From Candidatus Binatia bacterium (GTDB taxonomy: Bacteria; Desulfobacterota; Binatia; HRBIN30): DNA of 64,000 nucleotides. The stretch is from the NCBI GenBank assembly GCA_026004215.1, contig BPIR01000002.1:237844-301843 (forward strand). Direction: 5' to 3'. Positions 43,360-53,334 of this stretch are shown here, in pieces. The translations under genes were made by a program, and so were the position numbers. The notes beneath the pieces were generated by a model, which was not told the DNA's origin, did no database searches, and saw only the letters and a program-made list of their open reading frames with translations. Within the stretch, counting starts at the first letter, position 1. Every line of letters begins with the position of its first letter.

Positions 43360-44358
43360 ATGAATTCTGCGTATCGGCTCTTTGGGAACGAATTGTCGCC
43401 GTACTCCGTCAAGGTTCGATCGTATCTACGCTTCAAAGGGCTCGAACACCAATGGCTGGTGCGCAACGCCACGACCGAAGAAGAATTTGCGCGCTATGCC
43501 AAACTGCCGCTGATCCCCCTTTTGCTCACGCCGCAAGGCGAGGCGCTGCAAGATTCCACGCCCATCATAGAAACGATCGAGGCGCGGGAACCGGAGCCTT
43601 CGATTACACCGCCCGACCCTGTGTTGGGTTTCGTCTCGGCGCTCATCGAAGAATACGCCGACGAATGGCTGAACAAGCCGATGTTCCACTACCGCTGGTT
43701 TTACGAGGAGGATGCGGCTTCAGCCGCCGAGCGGCTGGCGGAGAGTCTCATGCCGGAGGCAGACCGTTCCGCTGCGGCCGCGATGATTCGCCAGCGCATG
43801 GTGCCCCGACTGCGATTCGTCGGCTCCTCCAATGATACCAAAGCCACCATCGAGGAATCCTATCTCCGTTTGCTCGGGTTACTCGAAGAGCATTTGCAAT
43901 CTCGCCGTTACCTCTTGGGGGAGCGCCCTGCCTTGGCTGATTTCGGTCTTTACGGGCAGCTCTATCAATGTCTCTCCGATCCGACGCCCGGACAAATTCT
44001 TCGCCAGCGTGCGCCCCGCGTTGTCGCTTGGATCGAACAGATGTCCGCCCCGAGGAACCTAGGACCGTTCGAGGAATGGGGCACCCTGGCACCGACGTTA
44101 GAGCCGCTTGTACGAGAAATCGGCGAGGTGTTCATTCCGTGGACGCTGGCCAACGAGCGCGCTTTGCACTCCGGGTCCGACACGCTCGAAGTCGTTATTC
44201 GAGGGCGCACGTTCCGCCAAACGCCTCAAAAGTACCACGCCAAATCACTGGCCATGCTGCGGGCGAAATTTGCCTCCGTTGCCAGCAACCCCGAGCTGCG
44301 CCACTTGCTCGAGCGGTGTGGTTGCCTGAGTGCACTGACCGCAGTGCAGCACTTGTGA
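43360..44358 (+). CDS. Glutathione S-transferase-like protein
   Basis: A 332-residue protein with an N-terminal thioredoxin-like GST domain (Y-R-L-F-G-N-E-L-S-P-Y-S-V-K-V-R, about 1-80) including the D-S-T-P-I-I glutathione-binding element, and a C-terminal helical domain with R-Y-L-L-G-E-R-P-A-L-A-D-F-G-L. It is about 100 residues longer than a standard GST; the extra C-terminal part is unassigned. A strong AAAGGAGGTG ribosome binding site precedes the ATG. The substrate is unknown, and many bacteria carrying such proteins lack classical glutathione metabolism. Confidence 0.82.
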   Translation: MNSAYRLFGNELSPYSVKVRSYLRFKGLEHQWLVRNATTEEEFARYAKLPLIPLLLTPQGEALQDSTPIIETIEAREPEPSITPPDPVLGFVSALIEEYADEWLNKPMFHYRWFYEEDAASAAERLAESLMPEADRSAAAAMIRQRMVPRLRFVGSSNDTKATIEESYLRLLGLLEEHLQSRRYLLGERPALADFGLYGQLYQCLSDPTPGQILRQRAPRVVAWIEQMSAPRNLGPFEEWGTLAPTLEPLVREIGEVFIPWTLANERALHSGSDTLEVVIRGRTFRQTPQKYHAKSLAMLRAKFASVASNPELRHLLERCGCLSALTAVQHL

Positions 44359-44388
44359 GACTTCGGCATTCTCGGCCGCTGCTATCCT

Positions 44389-44431
44389 CAAAACGCCCGC
44401 GGGGGCTTCGGTTCACCCGAAGCCCCCGCGG
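44389..44431 (-). terminator. Strong intrinsic terminator of the lysine-rich microprotein gene
   Basis: A perfect 15-bp GC-rich stem (44397-44411 with 44417-44431) with a 5-base loop. On the minus strand it is followed by GCGTTTTG, a short T-run. It lies 72 bases after the stop of the small gene at 44503-44583 and 38 bases after the end of the GST-like gene, so it may also limit readthrough from that side. Confidence 0.75.
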
Positions 44432-44502
44432 TGAGTGATTGCGAGTTCGAGACGGGGACTACGCAATGACGGGCTGTATCGACAGCCTCTTTTGTGACTT
44501 CG

Positions 44503-44583
44503 TTACTTCTTCTTTTTGCTCGTTGTCGTTTTCTTCTTCGCTGGTGCTTTCTTTTTCGCTTTGCTGGTCTTCGTTGCTGCCAT
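44503..44583 (-). CDS. Very small lysine-rich basic protein (26 residues)
   Basis: A 26-codon gene from ATG 44583 to TAA 44503 encodes a peptide of Lys (13 of 26), Ala, Thr and Ser, starting M-A-A-T-K-T-S-K-A-K-K-K. The composition resembles the tails of histone H1-like bacterial DNA-binding proteins. It is supported by an AAGGAGGT ribosome binding site about six bases upstream, a sigma-70-type promoter with an A/T tract about 100 bases upstream, and a strong terminator downstream. It therefore looks like a separate monocistronic, probably highly expressed gene. A nucleic-acid binding role is inferred from charge only. The overlapping 71-codon Arg-rich frame is a shadow. Confidence 0.72.
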   Translation of the reverse strand: MAATKTSKAKKKAPAKKKTTTSKKKK

Positions 44584-44683
44584 ACCGACCTCCTTGTGAC
44601 CAATTGGGAGTGTCTTCACTCTGACGACATCCCCGTCTCGAACTCTACCTGCTCCTCCCCTCCACAACCTCCACTCGGCGGCG

Positions 44684-44713
44684 CTTATACGGTAAGTTGC
44701 AGCGCGAAGTCAA
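44684..44713 (-). promoter_or_regulatory. Sigma-70-type promoter of the lysine-rich microprotein gene
   Basis: On the minus strand, -35 TTGACT (44708-44713) and -10 TATAAG (44684-44689) are separated by 18 bases. Upstream lies an A/T tract (about 44731-44745) that could act as an UP element. Predicted transcription starts near 44677, giving a leader of about 94 bases before the ATG at 44583. Confidence 0.65.
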
Positions 44714-44881
44714 TAGGAGAATGCCATTTTGGAAATTTTTTTTTAAACCGGAGCAATCGCAAAAATAACCCCTTGGCTGGAACTAAAATGCCGTTCACAA
44801 AACCCTGGCGGAGCAGGTAGGTCGCTGTTTTATCCCGCACCGGGTGCGGGCAACCTGGGCGATTGGCGTGGCCAAGTTGGA

Positions 44882-46571
<1,690 letters not shown>

Positions 46572-46625
46572 ACCCGCCTCAGGGCTGCTTGAACGCTGCA
46601 GCCACGGCCTTTAGCATGGGTGCAT

Positions 46626-47744
46626 ATGGGTAGTCTCGAACGACTGCAGCGTGTGCGCGACGAGCTGTTGCAAACGTTCGTGGAGCGCGACGCGGTCATC
46701 GAGGGAGCACTCACTTGTCTACTCGCTCGGCACCACATGCTGCTCGTCGGCCCGCCAGGCACCGCAAAATCCATGCTCGCCGACGAAATTTGCTCTCGCC
46801 TTCACGGAGCCGTGTATTTTCAATGGCTGCTCACTCGCTTTTCGACGCCCGAGGAACTGTTTGGAGCCGTGTCGTTGAGCGCACTGGAACACGACGACTA
46901 CCGCCGGGTGACGACTGGGAAACTTCCCGAGGCGCACATCGCGTTTCTGGACGAGGTGTTCAAAGCCAATTCCTCGATCTTGAACGCGTTGCTGGCGATC
47001 ATGAACGAGCGCCGCTTTCACAACGGGCGCTCTGTGGAGTCCGTTCCGCTCATTGCTGTGTTCGGAGCAACCAACGAGCTCCCCGAGGACGATGAGTTAC
47101 AAGCTCTCTACGATCGCTTTCTCGTCCGCTTCACCGTGACCTACATTCAAGACGACTTCCATTTCCTGCGCATGATCGAGTCTCGGCCAGTGGCCGAACG
47201 AGGTTCGATCGAGTTGCGCGAGCTGGAAGAACTTCAAGGATTCGTCGCAGACGTACAGGTTCCGCCCGGCATTTATCGCTGCCTCGCGGATTTGCGCCGC
47301 GAGCTGGCGCGCAAGCAACTGGTCGTCTCGGACCGGCGCTACCATCAGTGCGTTCGTCTCTTACAGGCGCATGCGTTGCTGCACGGACGTACTGGGGTTT
47401 CGGAGGACGATGTATTCTTTCTGGAGCACGTATTGTGGCGTGCACCCAGTGAACAAGCTGAAATTCGCGCCACCATTCGTGAGCTCTTGCGCGGTTACGA
47501 AGACGAGGCCCGCGCTCTTTTGTTTCAGGGACGCGAGATCGAGGAATATGCGCACAGGCAGTGGGACAACCCCGAGTTACGGAGCCGAGCCGTCATGGAG
47601 GCGCACACAAAGCTCCGCCAGTTACTCCACAAGGCCGGCGCACTGGTGGACGCGGCTCGGGCCGCAGGCCGGCCGACGGATACGGTAGAGGCTGTGCAGC
47701 GGGAAATCGAAGACATCCAGAGAAGGATGCTGGAAACATTGTAA
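46626..47744 (+). CDS. ravA: RavA/MoxR-type AAA+ ATPase
   Basis: A 372-residue AAA+ ATPase of the MoxR/RavA class. Walker A is G-P-P-G-T-A-K-S, Walker B is A-F-L-D-E-V-F-K-A-N with the following L-N-A-L-L-A-I-M-N-E-R-R-F-H-N-G, and sensor 1 is G-A-T-N-E-L-P. In Escherichia coli RavA works with ViaA in stress responses and respiratory complex maturation. The partner VWA protein is encoded nine bases downstream, which supports the RavA name. The C-terminal LARA region of the enterobacterial protein is shorter here. ATG 46626 is chosen; a GTG six bases earlier is also possible. Confidence 0.87.
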   Translation: MGSLERLQRVRDELLQTFVERDAVIEGALTCLLARHHMLLVGPPGTAKSMLADEICSRLHGAVYFQWLLTRFSTPEELFGAVSLSALEHDDYRRVTTGKLPEAHIAFLDEVFKANSSILNALLAIMNERRFHNGRSVESVPLIAVFGATNELPEDDELQALYDRFLVRFTVTYIQDDFHFLRMIESRPVAERGSIELRELEELQGFVADVQVPPGIYRCLADLRRELARKQLVVSDRRYHQCVRLLQAHALLHGRTGVSEDDVFFLEHVLWRAPSEQAEIRATIRELLRGYEDEARALLFQGREIEEYAHRQWDNPELRSRAVMEAHTKLRQLLHKAGALVDAARAAGRPTDTVEAVQREIEDIQRRMLETL

Positions 47745-47753
47745 GGTGTCCCG

Positions 47754-49343
47754 GTGAAAGCGCCTCGGAGTCGTCATTGGCTGGCAACGCCGCAAATCGC
47801 GCAGTTCGCCGCACCGCCGACCGGAGAATTGGTTGCCCAGTGGATCGAGACCGACACGTACGACGCCGCCGCGTTCTCGTCCATTGTCCAGGACTGCCCC
47901 TCTTTGCAAAAGCTCTCCGACAGCGGGCGCAGGCTTCTCCCCCATTTCGGAGCGTTTCTGTTCGACTTGTATGCTGTGCTTTACAAGGCAGCGATTGTCA
48001 TGCGCGATCCCGAGCAGGTGCTGCCGAGTGCCGGGCTGTATCGGATCGTCCTCGATGCCATCCTGCGTGCCCCGGCCTTGGCCGTTTTGCGCGAGCGGAC
48101 TGTGCTGGACGAGCGGCAAAGTGGCCTGGCAGCAGCGCTTTTAGGAGAGGAGATTTTGTCCCTCCTGCGCGCAGAACGCCTAATCAACCGCGCCCATATG
48201 CTGGATTACTGGAGCCTCCACCACCAGGAACAGGAGCTCGCCGACTTGCAGGAACAAGCCATATCTGCCGCGGAGTTGGCGCAAACCGTGCCGGAGGGAC
48301 GGCGCAGCGCAGTGACCCAACTTGCGGAACACCTCCAGCGGCAGGCGGAACTCGTGCGCCGCAACCATGTCTACAAGGCCCGCGATGTGGAACGCGGTGT
48401 CCGGGAGATGATCGACCGTCAGAGCAAACACCTAGAGATTGGCGTCGGACGGGTGGCTGTCCGTACCGCTGAGATCGAACAGCAGTTGCAGGAGTGGCAG
48501 GAACGCTGGGGCGGCCGCTTCGGGCAATCCGTTGGCTTGCAGGTCGAACTGGGCAAGCGCCTGGCGGACAATCCCCGCTTGCACAAACTGGCCCGCTTGG
48601 TCGGCCGGATGAAGGCACACGCTTGGGCGCTTCGTCAAAAGACCTACGAGCGAGAGAGCCAGGAGGTCCATGCGGTCACGCGCGGGCGAGATTTGAGTGC
48701 TCTCCTGCCTTGCGAGCTCGTAGCGCTGCGCAATCCGTGGAGAAAGCGCGAGTTCGGCCGGCGACTTCTGGAGGGCACTCTCCTGCAGTACGAGATTCGC
48801 GGGCCCGCCGAACGAGGGCGCGGGCCGCTCCTTGTATGTCTCGACGTGAGTTCCTCGATGTCGGGGGACAAGGAAATTTGGGCCAAGGCCATTGCTTTGA
48901 CGTTGCTCGACATTGCGCAGCGGCAGAAGCGCTTGTTCCGCGTGATTTGTTTTTCGGCTGCCGACACACCACTATTCGAACTCGATCTCAACCCCGGAGA
49001 GCGTTACGCGAGCGATCCCCATCGGATTCTCGATTTCGCCGCCTATTTTCCGGGCGGCGGTACCGACTTTCAAAAACCCCTCGAAGCCGCCGTACGGTGC
49101 TTGCAGTCCAAAAAGTATCGCCGCAGCGACGTCGTCTTCGTCACCGATGGGGAGTGTCACTTCGATCCAGTGTGGCTGGAGCGCTTTCTGGATCGAAAGC
49201 GGGAGCTTGGCTTTCGGCTGTTCGCGGTACTGATCGACGTGGGTTCGTCGAGCCTAGGGGCGTTGAGACAAGTGAGCGATCGCATCACCTCGGTTCGCCA
49301 ACTCACAGCCGAGGCAGGCTCCGAACTCTTCCTCGCGCTTTAG
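47754..49343 (+). CDS. viaA: ViaA-like von Willebrand factor A domain protein
   Basis: A 529-residue protein. The helical N-terminal region (about 1-330) is rich in Leu, Gln, Arg and Glu. A C-terminal VWA domain carries the MIDAS motif D-V-S-S-S-M-S-G, with G-G-G-T-D-F and V-F-V-T-D-G-E-C-H-F as the remaining metal-site segments. This domain order and the pairing with a RavA-type ATPase match ViaA. It likely acts as the substrate-binding partner of the ATPase. GTG 47754 follows AAGGTG. It converges with the radical SAM gene 24 bases later. Confidence 0.85.
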   Translation: MKAPRSRHWLATPQIAQFAAPPTGELVAQWIETDTYDAAAFSSIVQDCPSLQKLSDSGRRLLPHFGAFLFDLYAVLYKAAIVMRDPEQVLPSAGLYRIVLDAILRAPALAVLRERTVLDERQSGLAAALLGEEILSLLRAERLINRAHMLDYWSLHHQEQELADLQEQAISAAELAQTVPEGRRSAVTQLAEHLQRQAELVRRNHVYKARDVERGVREMIDRQSKHLEIGVGRVAVRTAEIEQQLQEWQERWGGRFGQSVGLQVELGKRLADNPRLHKLARLVGRMKAHAWALRQKTYERESQEVHAVTRGRDLSALLPCELVALRNPWRKREFGRRLLEGTLLQYEIRGPAERGRGPLLVCLDVSSSMSGDKEIWAKAIALTLLDIAQRQKRLFRVICFSAADTPLFELDLNPGERYASDPHRILDFAAYFPGGGTDFQKPLEAAVRCLQSKKYRRSDVVFVTDGECHFDPVWLERFLDRKRELGFRLFAVLIDVGSSSLGALRQVSDRITSVRQLTAEAGSELFLAL

Positions 49344-49367
49344 TGGTCGAGACCGAAGCGCTGCTCC

Positions 49368-50918
49368 TCAGCCCTCCTGCGGCAACAAGCGGTCCGGGCA
49401 CGGGGCAGCCCGGAAGTCCGCCAGTAACGCATCCAGCCGTTTCGCAGTGGCCTTCATGTACTCGTACAGGTGCTTGTGCAGCAGTGCGAACGTCACCGCG
49501 TCCCGGAACGCGCGGGGACGGCGGAGCAAGGTGTTGCACAACAACGACAGTGTGAACCATGCGCGTGCGGGACTCGCCCGCAAGACGCAGTACCACAGCA
49601 CGCGGAAAAAGATTTTCAGGTCCTGCGCCGAGGTCACCACCCGAGTCTGTGCGAGTTGGCCGCGGTGCAAAATGAAATCCATCACCCGCTTGCGGTAACT
49701 CCGGTAACTGTACAGCCGCTCGAGCAAGCGCTTATAGCCCTCGTACAACTCGGCCAGCGACATGCCGGCCGGCACGATGTTGGTGAACACAAACTGGTCC
49801 CCGACCGATTCGGCAATCAATCGGCCAGCGCGCTTCAAGCGCTCGTAGAGAGGAGTCTTCGGCACCGCATTGAGCATCCCCGTCATGGACACGGGGATGC
49901 GTGCCTGCTGGATGAACTCGAATTGCTCGTCGAAGATCTTTGGGTCGTCGTGATCGAACCCCACGATCATTCCGGCCATGACTTCGATACCGGCACGTTG
50001 GATGCGATGCACCGCATCGAGCAAATTCTCGCGCAGGTTTTGCGTCTTGTGCGTCTCCTGCAAGCTGGCCGGCCGGGGAGACTCGATGCCGATGAAAATC
50101 GTCGTGAAATTCGCAGCACGCATGAGGTCCAGCAGCTCGTCGTCCTGCGCCACGTTGAGGGTCACCTCGGTCATCATCTCGATGGGGTATCCCTGTTCTC
50201 GCTGCCACTGGGCCAAAGCCTTGAGCAGCTCCTTGGCCTCCTTCTTGTTGCCAATGAAGTTGTCATCCACCACAAAGATGTTGCGCACGCCCAAGCGGTG
50301 GATTTCTTGCACCTCGGCCATCACCTGCGCGACAGTCTTCGTGCGCGGGCGGCGGCCGTACATGACAATGATATCGCAGAACTCGCAATTGAAGGGGCAA
50401 CCGCGGGCGAACTGGATGGTCATGGTGCGGTAACGATCCACTTTCAGCAAGTCGAAGCGCGGCAAAGGGGAATCGTGCATACTGGGCTTCTCCACTTGCC
50501 GGTACTCCGGCTTCCAAGTGCCGCGTTCGTAATCTTCGAGAAACTGCGGCCAGGTATATTCCGCTTCGTCAATAAAGATCACATCCACCTTGCCGCGAAG
50601 CTCCTCGGGGCACAGGGATGCAAATGGGCCTCCGACGACGACAAATTTCCCGCGTTTTCGGAACTCGGCGGCCAGCTCGAAAATTCTCTGCTTGTGGATC
50701 ACGTAGCCGGTGAGGCCGACAATGTCGGCGTCGGTGTCAAAGTTCACGTCTTCGACGTTTTCATCGCACAACACGACTTCGTGCTTGCGCGGAGTGATGC
50801 CCGCTACCGTCGGCAAGGAAAGATTCGGGAACACACACTTCTTCCCGAGGCTCGGGAGAATGCGGTCAAACGTCCAAAACGATTCCGGGTTTTTCGGCGC
50901 GACGAGGTAAATCTTCAT
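49368..50918 (-). CDS. B12-binding radical SAM enzyme (DUF4070 type)
   Basis: A 516-residue enzyme with an N-terminal cobalamin-binding domain (about 1-140), the radical SAM cluster motif C174-x3-C178-x2-C181 in R-G-C-P-F-N-C-E-F-C-D-I, and a C-terminal DUF4070-like region. Members of this architecture include hopanoid methylases (HpnP, HpnR) and other methyltransferases acting on unactivated carbons. The F-C-D-I-I-V-M-Y-G-R-R-P-R-T-K-T segment is typical of the class. The substrate cannot be assigned by eye. ATG 50918 follows GGAGGT. Confidence 0.85.
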   Translation of the reverse strand: MKIYLVAPKNPESFWTFDRILPSLGKKCVFPNLSLPTVAGITPRKHEVVLCDENVEDVNFDTDADIVGLTGYVIHKQRIFELAAEFRKRGKFVVVGGPFASLCPEELRGKVDVIFIDEAEYTWPQFLEDYERGTWKPEYRQVEKPSMHDSPLPRFDLLKVDRYRTMTIQFARGCPFNCEFCDIIVMYGRRPRTKTVAQVMAEVQEIHRLGVRNIFVVDDNFIGNKKEAKELLKALAQWQREQGYPIEMMTEVTLNVAQDDELLDLMRAANFTTIFIGIESPRPASLQETHKTQNLRENLLDAVHRIQRAGIEVMAGMIVGFDHDDPKIFDEQFEFIQQARIPVSMTGMLNAVPKTPLYERLKRAGRLIAESVGDQFVFTNIVPAGMSLAELYEGYKRLLERLYSYRSYRKRVMDFILHRGQLAQTRVVTSAQDLKIFFRVLWYCVLRASPARAWFTLSLLCNTLLRRPRAFRDAVTFALLHKHLYEYMKATAKRLDALLADFRAAPCPDRLLPQEG

Positions 50919-51082
50919 GCACGACCTCCGTGGCAAAGCTTTGCGCTTTCTACCACGCCCTCGAGTAGGCGCGCTAGACACCCGCGAGTCGCTTGCCGGT
51001 TGCGGGTGATGGCCGAGGAGAAGGCCAGAGGTGCGAGCCTCAGGAGGCTCTCGGTCTTTCTTCGCGCAGCACGGACCCGACC

Positions 51083-51376
51083 TTATTTCTCCCTCGACTG
51101 ACCTTGTCTCGCGGCCCAGCTTTGCAGGTCCTTGATGCGGGTGTACCCTCCGGTACCCGGAACCACGCCCTCCCGGCGCGCGTCGTGGATGGAAGCGACA
51201 GGGCACAGGGGAACGCAAAACCCGCAATCAATGCACTCCTCGATCTGGATTGCGAAGCGGCCGAGGAAGTCGCCTGCAACCGGGTAAATGGCATCCACTT
51301 TCCCCGGGCAAGCGTGCTCGCACGCACCACACCCAATGCAGGTCTCGTCAATGTAAAAATGACCGTGCCGAGCCAT
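51083..51376 (-). CDS. 2[4Fe-4S] ferredoxin
   Basis: A 97-residue electron carrier with two complete cluster motifs, C-I-G-C-G-A-C-E-H-A-C-P and C-I-D-C-G-F-C-V-P-L-C-P, separated by about 25 residues, and a 30-residue C-terminal extension. It starts 20 bases after the SCP2-like gene and is the third gene of the group headed by the diiron protein, so it may deliver electrons to that oxygenase-like protein or to the radical SAM enzyme beyond it. Confidence 0.92.
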   Translation of the reverse strand: MARHGHFYIDETCIGCGACEHACPGKVDAIYPVAGDFLGRFAIQIEECIDCGFCVPLCPVASIHDARREGVVPGTGGYTRIKDLQSWAARQGQSREK

Positions 51377-51396
51377 CGCCGAATCCAGTTGTTGGA

Positions 51397-51888
51397 TCAA
51401 CCCGCAAAGCGCGTCGCGATCCGTTCCGACAGGTTGAAAAACTCCTGCAGACTTTGGGCGTATCGAAAGTACAAATCGCGCCGGACTGGATCCTGTGCCG
51501 CGACACGCATGGGCGTGCCCATATGTGTGAGGTGGTTGAGGGTTTGTTCCAAATCGGGTCGCCCGTGGTTGCGCGCGATGCTCTCGATCATGTCGCGCCA
51601 GGCCGCAAGCGAACCCTCGATGCGGAAATCGGCCCGCTGTGCATCTTCTGGCCCAGGGACTCGCACATCCGCCACCTCGAATTCCTCGAAGGTCACTTGC
51701 ACCACGAATGGCCAGGGGGTTGTGTCCGTCACACAAAACTCCGCCACGCAATCGCAATAGCCGAGGTGTTCAAAGCGCGGCCGCTCTGCGTTGGCAATTT
51801 GAGCCAGAAGCTCGAACCACTGCAACGACGGGAATTCCGCGATCGTTCTCCCCGCTCGGGTGCTTTCCGCCCTCACGGAACCGGACAT
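51397..51888 (-). CDS. Unknown protein, possibly SCP2-like
   Basis: A 163-residue soluble protein of unknown function. The middle has alternating strands (V-V-Q-V-T-F-E-E-F-E-V) followed by A-D-F-R-I-E-G-S-L-A-A-W-R-D-M-I, which resembles the strand-turn-helix pattern of SCP2 sterol-carrier domains. That is only a weak resemblance. The C-terminus has D-P-V-R-R-D-L-Y-F-R-Y-A-Q-S-L-Q. ATG 51888 lies just after the stop of the ferritin-like gene, and the ferredoxin follows, so the three form an operon and probably one pathway. A lipid ligand would fit but is unproven. Confidence 0.6.
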   Translation of the reverse strand: MSGSVRAESTRAGRTIAEFPSLQWFELLAQIANAERPRFEHLGYCDCVAEFCVTDTTPWPFVVQVTFEEFEVADVRVPGPEDAQRADFRIEGSLAAWRDMIESIARNHGRPDLEQTLNHLTHMGTPMRVAAQDPVRRDLYFRYAQSLQEFFNLSERIATRFAG

Positions 51889-51890
51889 CG

Positions 51891-53105
51891 TCACGCGGCC
51901 AGCCTCCAGGGAGCCTCGGCGGGCAAAATGCAGCGAGCGCGCCGATCGAAACCTGCACGCTGGCAACGTTGCAGGTACTCCTCGATAAACATGGACCAGA
52001 CGCGCATCATCCCCTCCATGCCTGCATCGATGTTCCTCAAGCCACCGCCCAACAAAATCGCGATGGGCTCCACCAGCGTCGGTTCCGTGAAGGCAGACAA
52101 AATCACTTGCTCGCCGACGTCCGCAAACCGATGCAGCATTTCCTCGGCCCGGGTGCGGTCCGGTTGATGGTCGAGCCACCACTGAAATTCGAGCACCCCG
52201 TACGAGACGTGCCGTGCTTCGTCTTGCAAGCAACGGCGGAAAATTTCCTTGTCCACGTAAGTCTTGGCAATCATTTCACCGGACCGGAATACCGACAGCA
52301 CCAGCCCTTCGGCGAGCAAATTGAGCAGGAAGGTGCCCATCGTGTGCGTCGGTGCATCCAGAATTGCCTTCAGAGCCCACTCGGCCCCGGGAGACGAGTG
52401 CAACAACCCTCCGCCGGCAAGAGCACGCTTGCGAAAAACCTCTTGGTGGCGTGCTTCATCCATGATTTGGGTGGACAAAAAACTCTTGACTTCCAGAAAG
52501 TCTTGAGGGATGCGGTACATCCACTTGGCAGGGAAATCCCCGGCAACGAACTCGACCTCCGTCAACGCTGTGCACAACTGGCACGTGGCCTTTTCCAAGT
52601 CCTCGGGCAGCGGCGTCAACTCATCCCACGGGATGTCGCGAGTCGCATTCCACTGCCGTGCTTTGGCCTCCTCGTACAAAGTCATCACGTTCTCGGCCCA
52701 AACCTCGTCCCGCTCGAGCACGGTGTAATCTTCCACCTCAGGCATCTCGTCGCGATACGGGTCCCGAACCGACCCCCGTGGTGCAAAGTTGAGCCAATGA
52801 GCCACTTCCGGGAGCTCACCGTACCCCGGCACCCGATGGATGTCTGTGTACGTTAGCCCGCGCGACGATGGCTTCGCTCGTTTCCCCCACTGCGCCTCGC
52901 GTGTATCCATCCAGTGTAGAGAAAACTGGCCGCGAGCCAGCCGCTCCGCATTGCGCTGCAAAATCTCCATCCAACGCGTGTACCGCTGGCGAAATTCTGC
53001 CTCGTATTCTGCCAGCACCTCCGCCACCGGTCGCCGCCCGGTCAACGTGGCCACGACCGCGGTATACTCTCCCTCACCGACACGCGTCACCGGCTGTTCT
53101 GCCAT
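51891..53105 (-). CDS. Ferritin-like diiron protein (putative oxygenase)
   Basis: A 404-residue helical protein with two D-E-A-R-H motifs (E217-H220 and E296-H299), plus candidate partner glutamates E146, E185 and E266. This is the E...ExxH...E...ExxH layout of ferritin-like diiron oxygenases and R2-like proteins. It is longer than simple ferritins and has an extra N-terminal region with H-W-M-D-T-R-E-A-Q-W-G-K. ATG 53105 follows AGGAGGCGA. It heads the group with the SCP2-like protein and ferredoxin, and is divergent from a TetR gene whose product may repress it. Hydroxylation or desaturation of a hydrophobic substrate is a guess. Confidence 0.82.
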   Translation of the reverse strand: MAEQPVTRVGEGEYTAVVATLTGRRPVAEVLAEYEAEFRQRYTRWMEILQRNAERLARGQFSLHWMDTREAQWGKRAKPSSRGLTYTDIHRVPGYGELPEVAHWLNFAPRGSVRDPYRDEMPEVEDYTVLERDEVWAENVMTLYEEAKARQWNATRDIPWDELTPLPEDLEKATCQLCTALTEVEFVAGDFPAKWMYRIPQDFLEVKSFLSTQIMDEARHQEVFRKRALAGGGLLHSSPGAEWALKAILDAPTHTMGTFLLNLLAEGLVLSVFRSGEMIAKTYVDKEIFRRCLQDEARHVSYGVLEFQWWLDHQPDRTRAEEMLHRFADVGEQVILSAFTEPTLVEPIAILLGGGLRNIDAGMEGMMRVWSMFIEEYLQRCQRAGFDRRARCILPAEAPWRLAA

Positions 53106-53128
53106 CGCTCGCCTCCTGGGGATCCTAT

Positions 53129-53142
53129 TGATAACTTTGTCA
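53129..53142. promoter_or_regulatory. Candidate TetR-family operator
   Basis: The 14-bp imperfect palindrome TGATAA-CT-TTGTCA (one arm mismatch) overlaps the -10 region and start point of the diiron operon promoter. A repressor bound here would block RNA polymerase. It is the best inverted repeat I see near the divergent TetR gene, but assignment is by position only. Confidence 0.4.
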
Positions 53143-53168
53143 TTACGCCCCTTCGCAGACGAAGTCAA
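53140..53168 (-). promoter_or_regulatory. Promoter of the diiron protein operon
   Basis: On the minus strand, -35 TTGACT (53163-53168) and -10 TAATGA (53140-53145) are separated by 17 bases. Predicted transcription starts near 53133, about 28 bases before the ATG at 53105. It lies in the divergent region between the diiron gene and the TetR gene. Confidence 0.6.
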
Positions 53169-53334
53169 GCTGGTTTCCTGATTTTTGATCGCCCGGGCGA
53201 CCGCGCCTCGACTCGGTCGACTCGCCGCTTGGTACACTGGTACTCTTCTGCCGCACCGCTTTGTGTTCCGTCAAAAATGGTTCGAGCGGCGATGCCATGC
53301 GCCGCCTGGAGTACTGTGGTAGAAAACTTCGCTC

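Noticed and set aside
44388..44603. 71-codon Arg-rich frame overlapping the lysine-rich microprotein
   Set aside because: It is in another frame, starts upstream of the strong ribosome binding site, and runs through the terminator hairpin. The 26-codon frame fits the signals.
44834..44850. Hairpin downstream of eno as a terminator
   Set aside because: The stem is only 7 bp with a three-base loop and no T-run follows on either strand, so it is not listed as a terminator.
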